The notes under the pieces: generated by a model | Told to the model about the DNA's origin: nothing | Database searches by the model: none | What the model saw: only the letters and a program-made list of their open reading frames with translations | Assembly: GCA_030180135.1 (NCBI GenBank) | Contig: CM058230.1 | Coordinates: forward strand, 11,595,082-11,659,081 | Origin: Orychophragmus violaceus | Lineage: Eukaryota > Streptophyta > Magnoliopsida > Brassicales > Brassicaceae | Length of the DNA: 64,000 nt | Reading direction: 5' to 3' | Shown here: positions 20,852 to 31,510 of the stretch, piece after piece | Layout of the letters: each line of letters begins with the position of its first letter | How positions within the stretch are numbered: the stretch's first letter is position 1 | Program-made: the position numbers and the translations under genes

Positions 20852-22110
20852 AGCTGTAATTAAAAGAGGTAAAGTTTTAGTTATAATGCTCAAGGAATGA
20901 GAATTCTTATCTAATAAGAAAAACTCGCATTGTATTCAAAACTATGTTTCCTCGGGTGAATATAATGAGCCAAGATCCTCAGATTACTAAAATTCGAGTG
21001 GGCGACTCGCCGTTACTCAAATTTTAGCTATCTAGGTAAGCAAATCATTGCTAATTGTACTCAGTACAACTCTTGGTCGTAGATAAGACAAACTATGTCC
21101 AATCCACTCTGATGTCTCTGGGCCCAGAACTTCTGACAGCCCAGTCAAGTAAAACCAATCCATTTTCTGTCTTGTGATCACTGACAGTTGCACTGCAAGT
21201 CTGTCAATGATCACCTGCCTTACTCACGTTGCAGTGGATATCGAGGACTCCAAGATTATCCAACAAACGACACGAGTCTTGACAGTAGACAAGATCGGGC
21301 AAGACATCAAGATCACTTGATATTTAGTTGAGGAAAAGAACCGTTTTATCTTGATGCATATCCAATATACATCCAAGAATTTATTAATTTATTTAAAACA
21401 TTCAGTTTTATTTAGTTTAGATTCATCTACAACTTTTAGGATTAAATTGTTCTGGTATATGCAAATATGTGGTCCAACCAGCATATCTGCGAATGTCGTG
21501 TCGATCGATGCCAACCATTGGCATCGGTCGATGCAACTAGAATTAAACCGTTCTTCGATAACCGGTCAAACCAGATCGAATTTACATAACCGATTCAATC
21601 CAATTGAACCGGTTCGGTTTAATAGTCCATGTCGATCGTCACACACTGTGTGTCGATCGACATGACCAAACCAGAACCAATTTGGTTAATTAAAATTAAC
21701 CGAGCGAGATAACCAGTTCAATTCAATTGAACCGGTCTATCGAATTGCTTTGCCTATGTCGACCGATACACCCAGTGTATCGACCGACACAGCAGGAAAA
21801 CAGGTACTCGATCTCAGATCGAAACCCTAAAATTATTTGCGGATTTTCACCTTGTGTCGACCGACACACACTTTGTGTCGATCGACACTTTGCGATAAAC
21901 CCTAAAATTTTACGTTTTTGATTCGCGGCGTGTCGACCGAAACACGCTTTGTGTCGATCGACACAGTGCGATTTCAACAATATCATCGTTTTCAACATGA
22001 ACAAAATCCGAGATTAACATTCAATAAAACGATTTTAACAGGCAAAATTCAATCCAACAACATCAAGTTTCGAATTAATTTCACCAGATTCAATAGCTAA
22101 ACCCTAACAT
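20852..22110 (-). other. Copia A leader with diverged palindrome pairs
   Basis: 1.26-kb untranslated leader between primer-binding site and gag. Between about 21490 and 21970 it contains several palindromic units related to TGTGTCGATCGACACA, with variants such as TGTCGACCGACACA, at about 21499, 21632, 21760, 21855, 21880, 21930 and 21950. No coding capacity seen. Confidence 0.7.
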
Positions 22111-22122
22111 GCTCTGATACCA
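22111..22122 (-). other. Copia A primer-binding site
   Basis: The minus strand reads TGGTATCAGAGC, complementary to initiator tRNA-Met, one base from the 5' LTR. Confidence 0.9.
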
Positions 22123-22123
22123 C

Positions 22124-22212
22124 TGTTGGATCCCACTGGATCTAGGGTTTGATATATTGAATGAAAACCAACCTCGTTCTTACCTTTCTGGCAGCGGAAT
22201 GAAGATGGTGAA
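22124..22212 (-). repeat. Copia A 5' LTR, left segment
   Basis: 89 bp corresponding to 3828-3916 of the 3' LTR. It is broken by element B at the GTGAA duplication (22208-22212 and 42239-42243). Confidence 0.95.
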
Positions 22213-25200
22213 TGTGATACCCCGTATCCAAAAATACGGTCAACGGGCAGAAGAAAAGTCATCAGGGGCAAAATTGTAATTTTGCCTAACCCAGGGGCAA
22301 AATGGTAATTTTGCCAAAGTTCGAGACGGAAGACGAGACGGTCCAAATGTTCTCTTTATTAAACATAAAGAACATTTACAAGATCAGAATTCGAAGAAAC
22401 GGAGCAGAAATGCATTTTCGGAGTTTCGGGTGAAAACCGAGTTAAACCGGGAAAACTTCGGAAAATCATAACGGGAGCTAGGAAACTCCAAACGAGGTGA
22501 TTCAAATTGCCAAATTCATCTAAAAGCAAGGAGAATCAGATTATGAAGGTTTGGGGATTTATGGGAATCATCTACTATTTACTAAAACAATTATCGGGGA
22601 AATCAAGCAAACCAAACACATGTGATTAAGGGGATTAAGAGGAGGTTAAGGGCTTAATGGCTGGATTAGTTGACTCAGCCACTTACCTGGAGGACAAGTG
22701 TTCACTCCCTGGAGGCGCCACCTCTTCTTTGGAACATGCATTGCATGGAGAGATTCATGCACAAAAAGGAAACTTTGTATCAAATCACCCTTTTTGGATA
22801 CAAAGAATCTCTCTACTCTCTCCTCCTCTGTCGAGCCTCTCTCTCTCTTGCATGCAACAGAATCATCTTCTTTCTCCAGCAGATTCATCAGGATTCAAGC
22901 AAAACCTTTGAAGATCTTCAACAAGTTCCAAGATGTTCTTCATGCCTTCTCTCACAAGAAAAGCTATAACTTCTTCATCTTAAGATCAAATCCAGTGATT
23001 CAAAGGCCAATAGCTTCATCTCAGTCTTCTCTTCAAGTTTCAGCCGGCCGCCGTCGTCAGAAGTCACCGGAGCTTGCCGGAAAATAGGAGAGAAGCAGCC
23101 GCGGTTTAGGGTTCTTGGTATCTCTCTCTCTCCTCAACTTATTTCAAGATTTCAAAGCCATGGGAAGATAGATCTCATCAAGAGGAGTGGATTGGTGTGT
23201 GGTTCGCCGTGGGAAGTCGCCGGAAAAGTCGCCGCCGCCGCGGTCAACGTTGGAGCCGCCGCGGTCAACGCCGGAGTAGCCGCCGGAGAAGCCTCTTCCG
23301 CCGTCAAATCTTCAGCGATTCTTCAAGGGTGAAATGGGGATGCATTGGAGTCGGTTTGGTCTTGGTTCAGTTGGTAAACCGGTCTAGTAAAACCGGTTAA
23401 GCCACGGTCAACGCCGGTCAACGGTTGACCTAACCGGTTTAACTAAACCGGTTTGATTGGAGCTGGTTCGGTTCGATTTAGTGGTTCAGTGGGTCAAGGG
23501 GTAAACCGGAGGCGGTCAACGGTCAAGCGGGTCAAAGTCAACGGTGAACGGTCAACGGTCAACGCCGGTCAACGCCGCCGGTTAACGCGGTCAACGCCGG
23601 AAAACGAGCCGGTCAACGCTCGGTTTGACGGTTATCCGGTGGTTCGGGGTGTTCGGGAGTTCGTGTTCGGGTATTCGGGAAGATTCGGGTTTGTTCAGGG
23701 TCTCGGGAACCGTATCCGCATCCGTGCCGTTCATTCCGTGAAATCACTGTGAGTCGGCTCAAACACCGTAACATTCATATAGATCGATAAATGGGAAACC
23801 GTAGAGATAGGAATGCATACCCGATCGTGTTAAACCAAATTGAATTGTGAATTGAATGACTGATTGAATTGATATTAAACCGGCTAGGGTTAAAGAAGCA
23901 TGTTAGATTAAAACGGATTAAATCTATTGCGTGCCGTTAGGTTGTTAGAACGTTGTGTGATGCATTCATATAGACGTGGCATGAGTAGGACTATATATGC
24001 ATATATACGCAAGTAAAGCACGGTATTAAATGAATCTATATACGGGAATTAAGACGAGTTAAAATACGGTTTAACCTTGAACACGCGTATAGAGTATAGA
24101 ACGGTATCGGAGTTCCCGAGTTAAATGAATTAAGTAATGCATGATGAGACGTCGGGGAGTTTAGTAACTACTAGCTCTAAACCGACGGATCGAAGAGTTA
24201 TTAAAAGATGACTAGGAGTGGTTAATTAAAGAGAAGTATTGTGACTGGAGAACCGTCTACGGGTCAGCAAGCGGCTAACCCAAGGTAGCGGGCGTGAATT
24301 GATTAAAGGACGATAGGAACCCTAATAGGCCTGTTGTGTGTTGTGGTGTGTTGATTGCGTGGTTGTCTGTTGTGTGGTTGTGATTGACTTTTGTGCAGGC
24401 CTTTAGATCGTCTCGGTGTTGGGCCGAGCGATCCTTGTTGTTACTTAACTCGGTCATGGGACCGATTAAGCGGTGGTGCTGGCTCAGTACGGTACTGAGT
24501 CAGAGCGGTGGTGTGAGTAAGTTGACTTGCGGGATGCGGGGTTGGTTGTAGCTAGTGATTGAGATTGATTGCTAGAGTCCAAGCGAGTCTGCGTGTTTAC
24601 ATTTCTGCACTAGGACTCTAGGGTGCGTTAGATCCCGCAAGTCTAGGTATTTGATTACGTTCTGGTACTTCCGACCCGATAGGATCCTCGGGTAGTTACC
24701 TAACCGGACCGTGGTGATTCTGGTTATGGTGTTAACCTATGGAGTGACGTCTGTAGGTGTGTGGTCCGGAGAATACGGGTTCATGTCCTAGGGCCGGACT
24801 GCATGGAAACTCGGGCTATCTAGGGGTAGTCAGAGTCACCGCGTATCAATGGACAGAGAACGGTGTCCTAGTCGTTGTGTAGACGGCTAGGAGTCGTGGG
24901 TTAGTTACCATATCGGTAGCTGTAGAAACCCGTGGAAGTCACCAAGATCGTAGGGGCCCAGCGTTGTGTTTTGGTGTAGTTGGTGATGCGCGGTAGATAG
25001 ATCGAGTCTCAATCGGGGACATGTGCCGCAGTGCTCCCGATTTCCTCTAATCGCCTTCTCTTTCTTTTGGCAATTGATTGTGTGTGGGCTCGACACGACG
25101 TGGTTGTGCGTGATCGGCTATTTTGTTCTGCTTGATTGTTATTTTGGGTTTCGGGCGGGAATCTACAGTTGATAGATAGGATAGAAGCCTTAGTGGGGAG

Positions 25201-25727
25201 CCGATTCACTGAGTGATCTTAGATCGCTCATTAGACTCTTTTTTGTGTTTTTCAGGATAAGCAACGATGGACGCGGGAGGTCCTCGGTGTAGTTTCGGGA
25301 TGGCTTGTGGCGGGGTTTTGATTCGATGGTTTTTGGGGTTTTCCTTTGGTTCGGCTTGACGCCACTTTTTGTATTGATTTGTGTGTTGATTCTTTGTTGA
25401 TGAAAACGATTTGTAAAGTGACGATTAAACGTTGTGCTGAACGTTTGATTTACTCAGAAATGAATATGCTTTCCTGATATTGTGTTTCGTCCGAACCGAC
25501 ACAACTCGCAGAAGTAGTGCAAGACGGCCGACTTGTGCTATGGAAGCGAGGATAGCGGAGTCGGAGTTGGGTTGGTGCGAGCCTTTGTCTCAAACCGATC
25601 TGTCTCTGGCTTCGTCCTGTGATGAACTTTTCCTGTTCGACTTGCTCGGGTTCGATCGGTCATGTTCTTGTTTGATTATTGACCGGTCAGCTCGACGGTC
25701 AGCGGAGAATGGGAAAGGGGCGTTACA
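22213..25727 (+). repeat. Element B 5' LTR
   Basis: 3515 bp, TGTGATACCCCG to GGGGCGTTACA. It has a dense cluster of GGTCAACG repeats at 23241-23640, a hairpin CTAGAGTCC/GGACTCTAG at 24572-24621 and a palindrome CTCAGTAC/GTACTGAG near 24483-24500. The short open frames inside are not convincing genes. It differs from the 3' LTR at roughly 1% of positions by eye. Confidence 0.92.
23241..23640 (+). promoter_or_regulatory. Cluster of GGTCAACG (W-box-like) motifs
   Basis: About 17 GTCAA or TTGAC cores in 400 bp, most as GGTCAACG. TTGACC/T is the core of the W-box bound by WRKY factors. The cluster recurs at 39756-40150 in the 3' LTR. Element C has a shorter set near 28568-28612. The regulatory role is inferred from motif alone. 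Confidence 0.5.
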
Positions 25728-25733
25728 GAAAGG

Positions 25734-25745
25734 TGGTATCAGAGC
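25734..25745 (+). other. Element B primer-binding site
   Basis: TGGTATCAGAGC, complementary to initiator tRNA-Met, six bases after the LTR. Confidence 0.9.
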
Positions 25746-25998
25746 ATGGTTCTGCATGGGTTTCGAAGCTGTTCATTTCTGAGTGTTTTCCGTGGTTTTA
25801 TCGAGTCAAAATTGTGTCTTACCCAAGCATCCATTAGGAAACCGAGCCGCGTCCGTAAATCCGGGGTTGGGATGGGGTAGGAATTTTGTGTTATGTGTAC
25901 TAATTTGTCTTTGTGTTTTTGATTGCAGACAGCAGCAGAGTGTCCCTGGACGGTGTGTGTGTGGGTGTGTGCATTGGGTGTGAGAGATTGTATCGAGC
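25746..25998 (+). other. Element B leader
   Basis: Untranslated leader. It contains TTTTTGATTGCAG (ending 25928), an acceptor-like sequence also found at the same place in C (ending 30876). A short leader intron is possible but not shown. Confidence 0.4.
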
Positions 25999-27243
25999 AT
26001 GATGAGTCCACAGCGGATGACACGGGCAGAGTATCAGGCTTTGGTAGACCAGCATCAGGCAGGACTGAGGATGCCACCGCAGGGTCAGTCGCAGGGTTCT
26101 CGGATATCAGCTCGACCGCCAGTTGTGCCCCGTGGGCATCAGGAAGCGAGAGCCGCTGCTGTGGATTGGAGGCCATTACCAGATCCGTTACCGCCTTCCT
26201 TACAGGACGACGCAGGTACCGCAGACCCGACCGTTGGAGCGATGGGATATTTGGGATTCGTAGGTTACGGTTTGCCGCCATTTCCACCACAGTTCGAGGC
26301 GCCGATAGCATCACCGGGGATGCCGCTTGAGGCACATGACGTGCCACTATCTTTCAGTATGCACGAGTCGGATTTTATTCCACTTGGTGGAGGAGACTTT
26401 CAGTTGGATCCGCTACACTCAGCTCTCGATATCGATATGGAGCCGTTGGACCCGGAGCAGCATGCGCAGTGGGCGCAGCAGTTGGACGAGCAGATGGCGA
26501 TATTAGAGGACGTTTTGGAGCAGCGAGTTGGGCCGCATCATCAGCCAGGATCGCCGCAGAGGTCAGGAGCTCCATCACCTGGTTCTACCGAGCCACTCTC
26601 AGCGATGGAGTCAGCCACAGGAGTTGAGCCGATGTCGACGGCAGGATCGGAGCAGTTTGAGTCAGTTACATCACCAGAGGCACCGCCGACTGAGCCGATG
26701 GCACCACTGGAGATTCCACTAGCAGGCACGCCAGACTCAGTGCCGCAGATGCCAGTGTACCAGACGTGTAGCGCTTGCGGAGTTCAGGGCTTTCATTTGC
26801 ATTGGTGTACCCGACTAGTGGATCCACGCTACCATGAGCCGTACCAGCCTGTGCCGGTTCCGTACTATTGTCAGGTGTGCGGGATGGACGGCCATCTTGC
26901 ACCTATTTGCCCGATCGCAGGACCCGGACCTCGTATGTCAGACGCAGAGCCGCATCGTGCCCCGTTACCTGAGGAGTATCGACCTGGTCCGAGTCGTCGA
27001 GACGGTGGTCTTATTCGGCAGTCAGTTATCCAGCAGCCAGCAGAGCAGTCACCAGTAGCGCAGCCACCATTGGAGCAGCCACCGAGGCCATCGAGGAGTT
27101 GTAGGAGGTGCGGAGACGAGGGACACAGAGCATCCGCTTGTTCCCGTCGGTCCAGTGCTCGTCGGTCCCGCTCAGCACCAGTTGTTTGTCAGATTTGTGG
27201 AGCTCAGGGACATCGAGCAGCGGAGTGTTTTCAGGAGCCTTCG
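25999..27243 (+). CDS. Element B zinc-knuckle protein, part 1
   Basis: The first 415 codons of a frame that resumes at 37056 after inserted element C, for about 506 residues in all. The N-terminal half is rich in Pro, Gln and acidic residues. I see no usual retrotransposon gag signature in it. Zinc-knuckle motifs: residues 257-270 (variant, Phe-His in place of the central His), 291-304 (CQVCGMDGHLAPIC), 368-381 (CRRCGDEGHRASAC) and 397-410 (CQICGAQGHRAAEC). The spacing CX2CX4HX4C is that of nucleic-acid-binding Gag nucleocapsid knuckles. Likely an RNA-binding Gag-like protein, but a different role cannot be excluded. Confidence 0.75.
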
Positions 27244-28150
27244 TGTAATACCCTGTATCAAGAATGGGTCAACGGGCAGTCAAGAAGTCGACGAGGGGCA
27301 TTTTCGTAATTTCCAGAAGATGAAGGGTATTTTGGTAAAATCTACCAAAATGTGAGCCGGAAGCTAAGACGGGCCAAATGTTATTCTTTTTAAGTAAAGA
27401 AAACATTTAGAAGACCAAGAAAGGTGGAAACGGAGATTAAACTAGTTTTTCGGGTTATCGGGAATGGAAACCGATAAAACCGACAAAACTTGTAAAATTC
27501 ATTACAGGAGCTACGGGTGTCCGTTTGAAGTGATTAAAATTGCTAAATTCATCTAAGAGCATCTAGAATCTGAAAGGAAGGCTTGGTGGATTTATAGAAG
27601 CAGATAAAGAGTTTTTAAAATATTAAACCTTAAACCAGTTTTTCCGAGGAACTGATATAATGTTCGGGGAAGCGAGAAGACCTTCTAAACTCCACCAAAA
27701 ATTATGAAATTTGGACCACAGCCTCATGAGAAGATGTAGAAGCCGCGGTTAAAAGGATTCAGTAAGATTCAATGCCTAGATTAAGTTACATATTTTAGAT
27801 CATTAATGGGTGATTAGTGGCTAAAAATCCAAAATAAATTCTTTGGAGCTTGGGCTTGAACCAGGGTATTTAGGGCTGATTGCTAAGATCATATTGGACC
27901 CAAATCCAGCTCAGTATGAAGAATGAGCCACGAAATCCAGCCCAAGAATTTTAGAAGCTTCTTGGTATGTTAGGTTCATGAATCTAAAAGTGGTGTGTTG
28001 TCATCAATCCAAGGGCTGCATGGAGGAGGCTACAAGTGGATGGTGGATGCTCAAATGCATTGTTTTTGGATGGTTTTTGGTGAGGAGGTCGTGGCACAAG
28101 ATGGAGGAAGAAGAGAAGACAAATGGAGGGTGAAGATCACTCCACTTTTA

Positions 28151-28160
28151 CTATATAAGG
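28151..28160 (+). promoter_or_regulatory. Probable TATA box of element C LTR
   Basis: CTATATAAGG, followed by a pyrimidine-rich stretch that fits a start site about 30 bases downstream. If so, U3 is about 0.9 kb and R plus U5 about 2.5 kb. Repeated at 34507-34516. Confidence 0.6.
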
Positions 28161-28199
28161 AGACCTTCCCCCTCCCATTTTCTTCACACCAAACTCACA

Positions 28200-28385
28200 A
28201 AGAGTAAATAGAAGTAAAGAAGAGAGAAAGAAGAGAGGGAGAAGAGAGGGAGAAGGGAGGAAGAAGAAGAAGAAGAAGGAGGCGGCAAGAAGAAGGAGGA
28301 GGAGGAGGAGCCGGGAGAAGAAGAAGAAGGAGGAGCCGGAGGGGAGAGAGAGAGATAAAGGAGAGAGAAAGAAGAGAGAGAGTGG
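28200..28385 (+). repeat. GA-rich low-complexity block
   Basis: Almost pure purine tract made of GAA, GGA and GA runs, in the probable transcribed part of the LTR. Repeated at about 34556-34741. Confidence 0.85.
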
Positions 28386-30699
28386 AAATAAATAAAAGAA
28401 AGATGGGGAAAGGAAAATTAATACGTCGGAATATTCTAAAGAATATTCTTCGGAAAAGGAATTTTTCCGACGTAATAATCTTCCCGATAAACCGGATTTC
28501 TTTTATTTAGAAATAGGATAGATGGTTGTAGTAGACATCATACGAGGGTTGTCCGGAGGTTCGGGATCACGAAGGTCAACGGCATGGTCAAGTGCGGGTC
28601 AAGGTCGGGTCAAAGAGACGGAGGTTCGGGGAAGGTTCGGGTTAGCGTCGGGTTCATGCCGGGTCTCGTTGTTCCGCTAGTCCGTCAATCCGTCCGTCCG
28701 TCATCATAATAGCAATGTGAGTCGACTCAAAACACCGTAGAGTAGTATTGCATATAGATCATAAAACGAGAAACCGTAGATTAAGTAATTGCATACCCAG
28801 ATATAAATTGATGGCGTTTGAGAATTGAATTGACAATAAACCGGTTAGGGGGTTGAGACGCATACTAGGATCGTAAGATTAAACGGATTAAACTTGTTGT
28901 GTGCCGTTAGGTTGGTAGTAACGTTGTGTGATACATACATATAGTCGTTGTATGATAGGGCCGTATATGCATATATATCTATGTATGAAGAACGATCTAA
29001 AATGAATCTAAGTACGGAAATTAAGACGCTATAAAATACGGAAGTAAACTTAACAAACGTATAGCATATGGAATGATACTTGGTTAAGGTTTAATGATAA
29101 AGGAATGAATGGAATAAATAAATGGTGAGACGTCGGGGAGTTTAGTATAAGCTACTAGCTCTAAACCGACGGATCGGGGAGTTGATAAAAGATACCTAGG
29201 AAAGGTTAAGAAAAGAAAAGTGTTGAGATTGGGAGCCATCTACGGGTTAGCAATCCGCTAATCCAAGGTAGCGGACGATAAAGAGATATGAGCTGTCTAC
29301 GGGTTAGCAATCCGCTAATCCAGTGTAGCGGACGTGAATGAGTTAAAAGACATTAGAAACCCTAATAGGCTTGCTTGTGTGATGATTGTTTGTATTGTGT
29401 GATTGCGTGTTTGGGGTTGTTAAGCTTTGTTGTGCAGGCCTATTAGATTGTCTCGGTATTGGGCCGAGCGAGCGGTGGGGCGGGTGTGTGTGTAGACTTG
29501 CGGGGTGCGGTGATGAGATGGTGGTTAATGGTTGTTCGAGTCTGATTGATTGCTAGAGTCCGAGCGAGTCTGCGTGTTTACTTTTCTGCACTAGGACTCT
29601 AGGGTGCGTTAGATCCCGCAAGTCTAGGTGATTGGAGACGTTCTGGTACTTCCGACCCGATTGGATCCTCGGGAAGTTGCTTAACCGGATCATGGTAATT
29701 TCGGTTATGGCGTTAACCTATGGAGTGACGTCTGTAGGTGTGTAGTCCGGAGAACACGGGGTCGCGTCCTAGGGCCGGACTGCATGGAAGCTCGGGTTGC
29801 CGGGGGTAACCGGAGTCACTGCGTATCGATGGACGGAGAACAGTGTCCTGGATCGTGAGACTTGGTGTTAACATCTGGGAGTCGAGAGGGTTTGTTACCA
29901 TATCAGTAATGGTGGAAACCCGTGGAAGTTACCAAGAAGCGTAAGGGCCCAGTGGTGTGTTGATGATGATGATGGTGTTGCGCGATAGATAGATCGAGTC
30001 TAATCGAGAGCATGTGCCGCAATGCTCTCGATTTCCTTCATTGACGTGATGTGTTGTTATTATTGAATTGCTTGTGTGTTGTGAAGCTCATCACGTCTTG
30101 GTAGCACGTGATCAGCTATTATACTTGATTGTTATTTTGGGTTTTGGGCGGGATTATTAGATTGTTAGAAGCCGTAGTGGGGAGCCGTCTCACTGGGTAA
30201 TCTTAGATTGCTCATTAGACTCTTTTGTGTTTTTCAGGTTTGGCGTAGCTTGGCGGACGCGTAGGACGCTCGGAGTAGTCTCGGGTTGGCATTGGGTATC
30301 GGTGTGGAGTTTACACATTTTGACTGTTACTTTCGGTTTCAGACTTTGTTGGGATCCCGTTAAATGTTTTGTGTATTAGACTGTATATTATTATGAATGA
30401 GATTTATATATTTTCAAATAATAAAAACGGAACAATTCCCTGATATACGGTTTCGTCCGAACCGAACACAACTCGTGGAAGTGGTACAGGTTGAAAAGCT
30501 TTGTATCACGGAAGCGAGGTAAACGGAGTTAAGGACGGTTTGGTTCGAGCCTTTGTCTCAAACCGGACTGCCTTTGACTTCGTATTGTGACAAACTCTTC
30601 CTGTATGACTGCTCGGGTTCGATCGGTCATGTTCTTGTTTGATTGTTGGCCGGTCAGCTCGTCGGTCAGCGGTAAACGGGAAGGGGGCGTTACAAAAGG

Positions 30700-30711
30700 T
30701 GGTATCAGAGC
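30700..30711 (+). other. Element C primer-binding site
   Basis: TGGTATCAGAGC, five bases after the LTR. Confidence 0.9.
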
Positions 30712-31510
30712 ATGGTTCGTCATGGGTTCGAATATTCCGGTTTTTCAAAGTTTTCAATGTTTTATCGAGTCAAATGTGTCGCCAATTCAACCATTAGGAA
30801 TCCGAGTCGCGTTCGTCAATCCGGGGAAATGGGTATTTTATTAAAATTGTGCTAATCATTTGGTATTTTATTGCAGTCACGCAGCAGAGTTGTCCTTGGA
30901 GGATTGGTGTGTGTGTGTGGTTGCGACGAAAAGATGAGCGGCATCAGTATGGATGCCCTTGGATCCATCGGAGCTACTGCAGCTAGTCCGAGTCCATTTT
31001 TCCAGCTCGCGGAGTGTTCCCATCTTTCGCAGCCTATTACGGAGTATGTGGTTGCCGATGCCGAGCCCGTTACCACTCCACCCATTCTATAGCCGCCTTA
31101 TGATACGATTACATCCGGAGTACTACCGTCAGTAGCGCGCACCGTCGACATTCATCCCTAATGACATGGCGATAAAATACATCCTCGGGGTATGGGAGCT
31201 ATCACCGCCTGCTATTCGACCACCAGTTCGACGCATTGGACTCTTCGTTCCTTACCCGCGGTGACACCTGTCTTTCATTTCCATTCGGTGTCGGTAGTTT
31301 GGCCAAGCATATCAGTCACCACCGCATTGACGCCGATTCCGACTTACCACATTTGCGGCCGAGGTGAACATTGTGCTCCTTTCTGTCATAACCGAGACCG
31401 AGTCGCTCCGCCACCACCACCACACTCATTCCATCCTCCTGGTACACCTGTCTATTAGTATCCACATGAGTTGTACCCCTCATCTTGGAGATTAGGAAAT
31501 AGATTAGGCC
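30712..31510 (+). pseudogene. Element C decayed zinc-knuckle frame
   Basis: Diverged counterpart of the B coding region. A start-like ATG lies at 30934, but the frame breaks by 31092. A damaged knuckle (HICGRGEHCAPFCH, first Cys lost) is readable near 31351-31395. It ends before CCCAG|GTAAGT (donor-like at 31514), which matches a similar site in B. Not a functional protein. Confidence 0.6.

Larger units (their letters stand above)
27244..30694 (+). repeat. Element C 5' LTR
   Basis: 3451 bp, TGTAATACCCTG to GGGGGCGTTACA. TATA box CTATATAAGG at 28151-28160, a GA-rich block at 28200-28385, a complex palindrome at 28421-28475, a duplicated ~60-bp unit near 29230-29335, and the hairpin CTAGAGTCC/GGACTCTAG at 29553-29602. 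Confidence 0.93.

Noticed and set aside
22646..23087. Overlapping open frames in the element B LTR (both strands, repeated near 39157-39600)
   Set aside because: They overlap each other on both strands, have no recognisable domain, differ between the two LTR copies and lie within a regulatory LTR.
25734..25745. TGGTATCAGAGC as part of a tRNA gene
   Set aside because: Only the 12-base complement of a tRNA 3' end is present, next to an LTR. It is a primer site, not a tRNA gene.
25480..25782. Open frame running from the element B LTR across the primer-binding site
   Set aside because: It covers the LTR end and the tRNA primer site, has no domain, and is explained by chance openness in GC-rich sequence.
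27995..28207. 70-codon frame repeated in both element C LTRs (also 34351-34563)
   Set aside because: It is identical only because the LTRs are nearly identical. It covers the TATA box, and there is no family resemblance.
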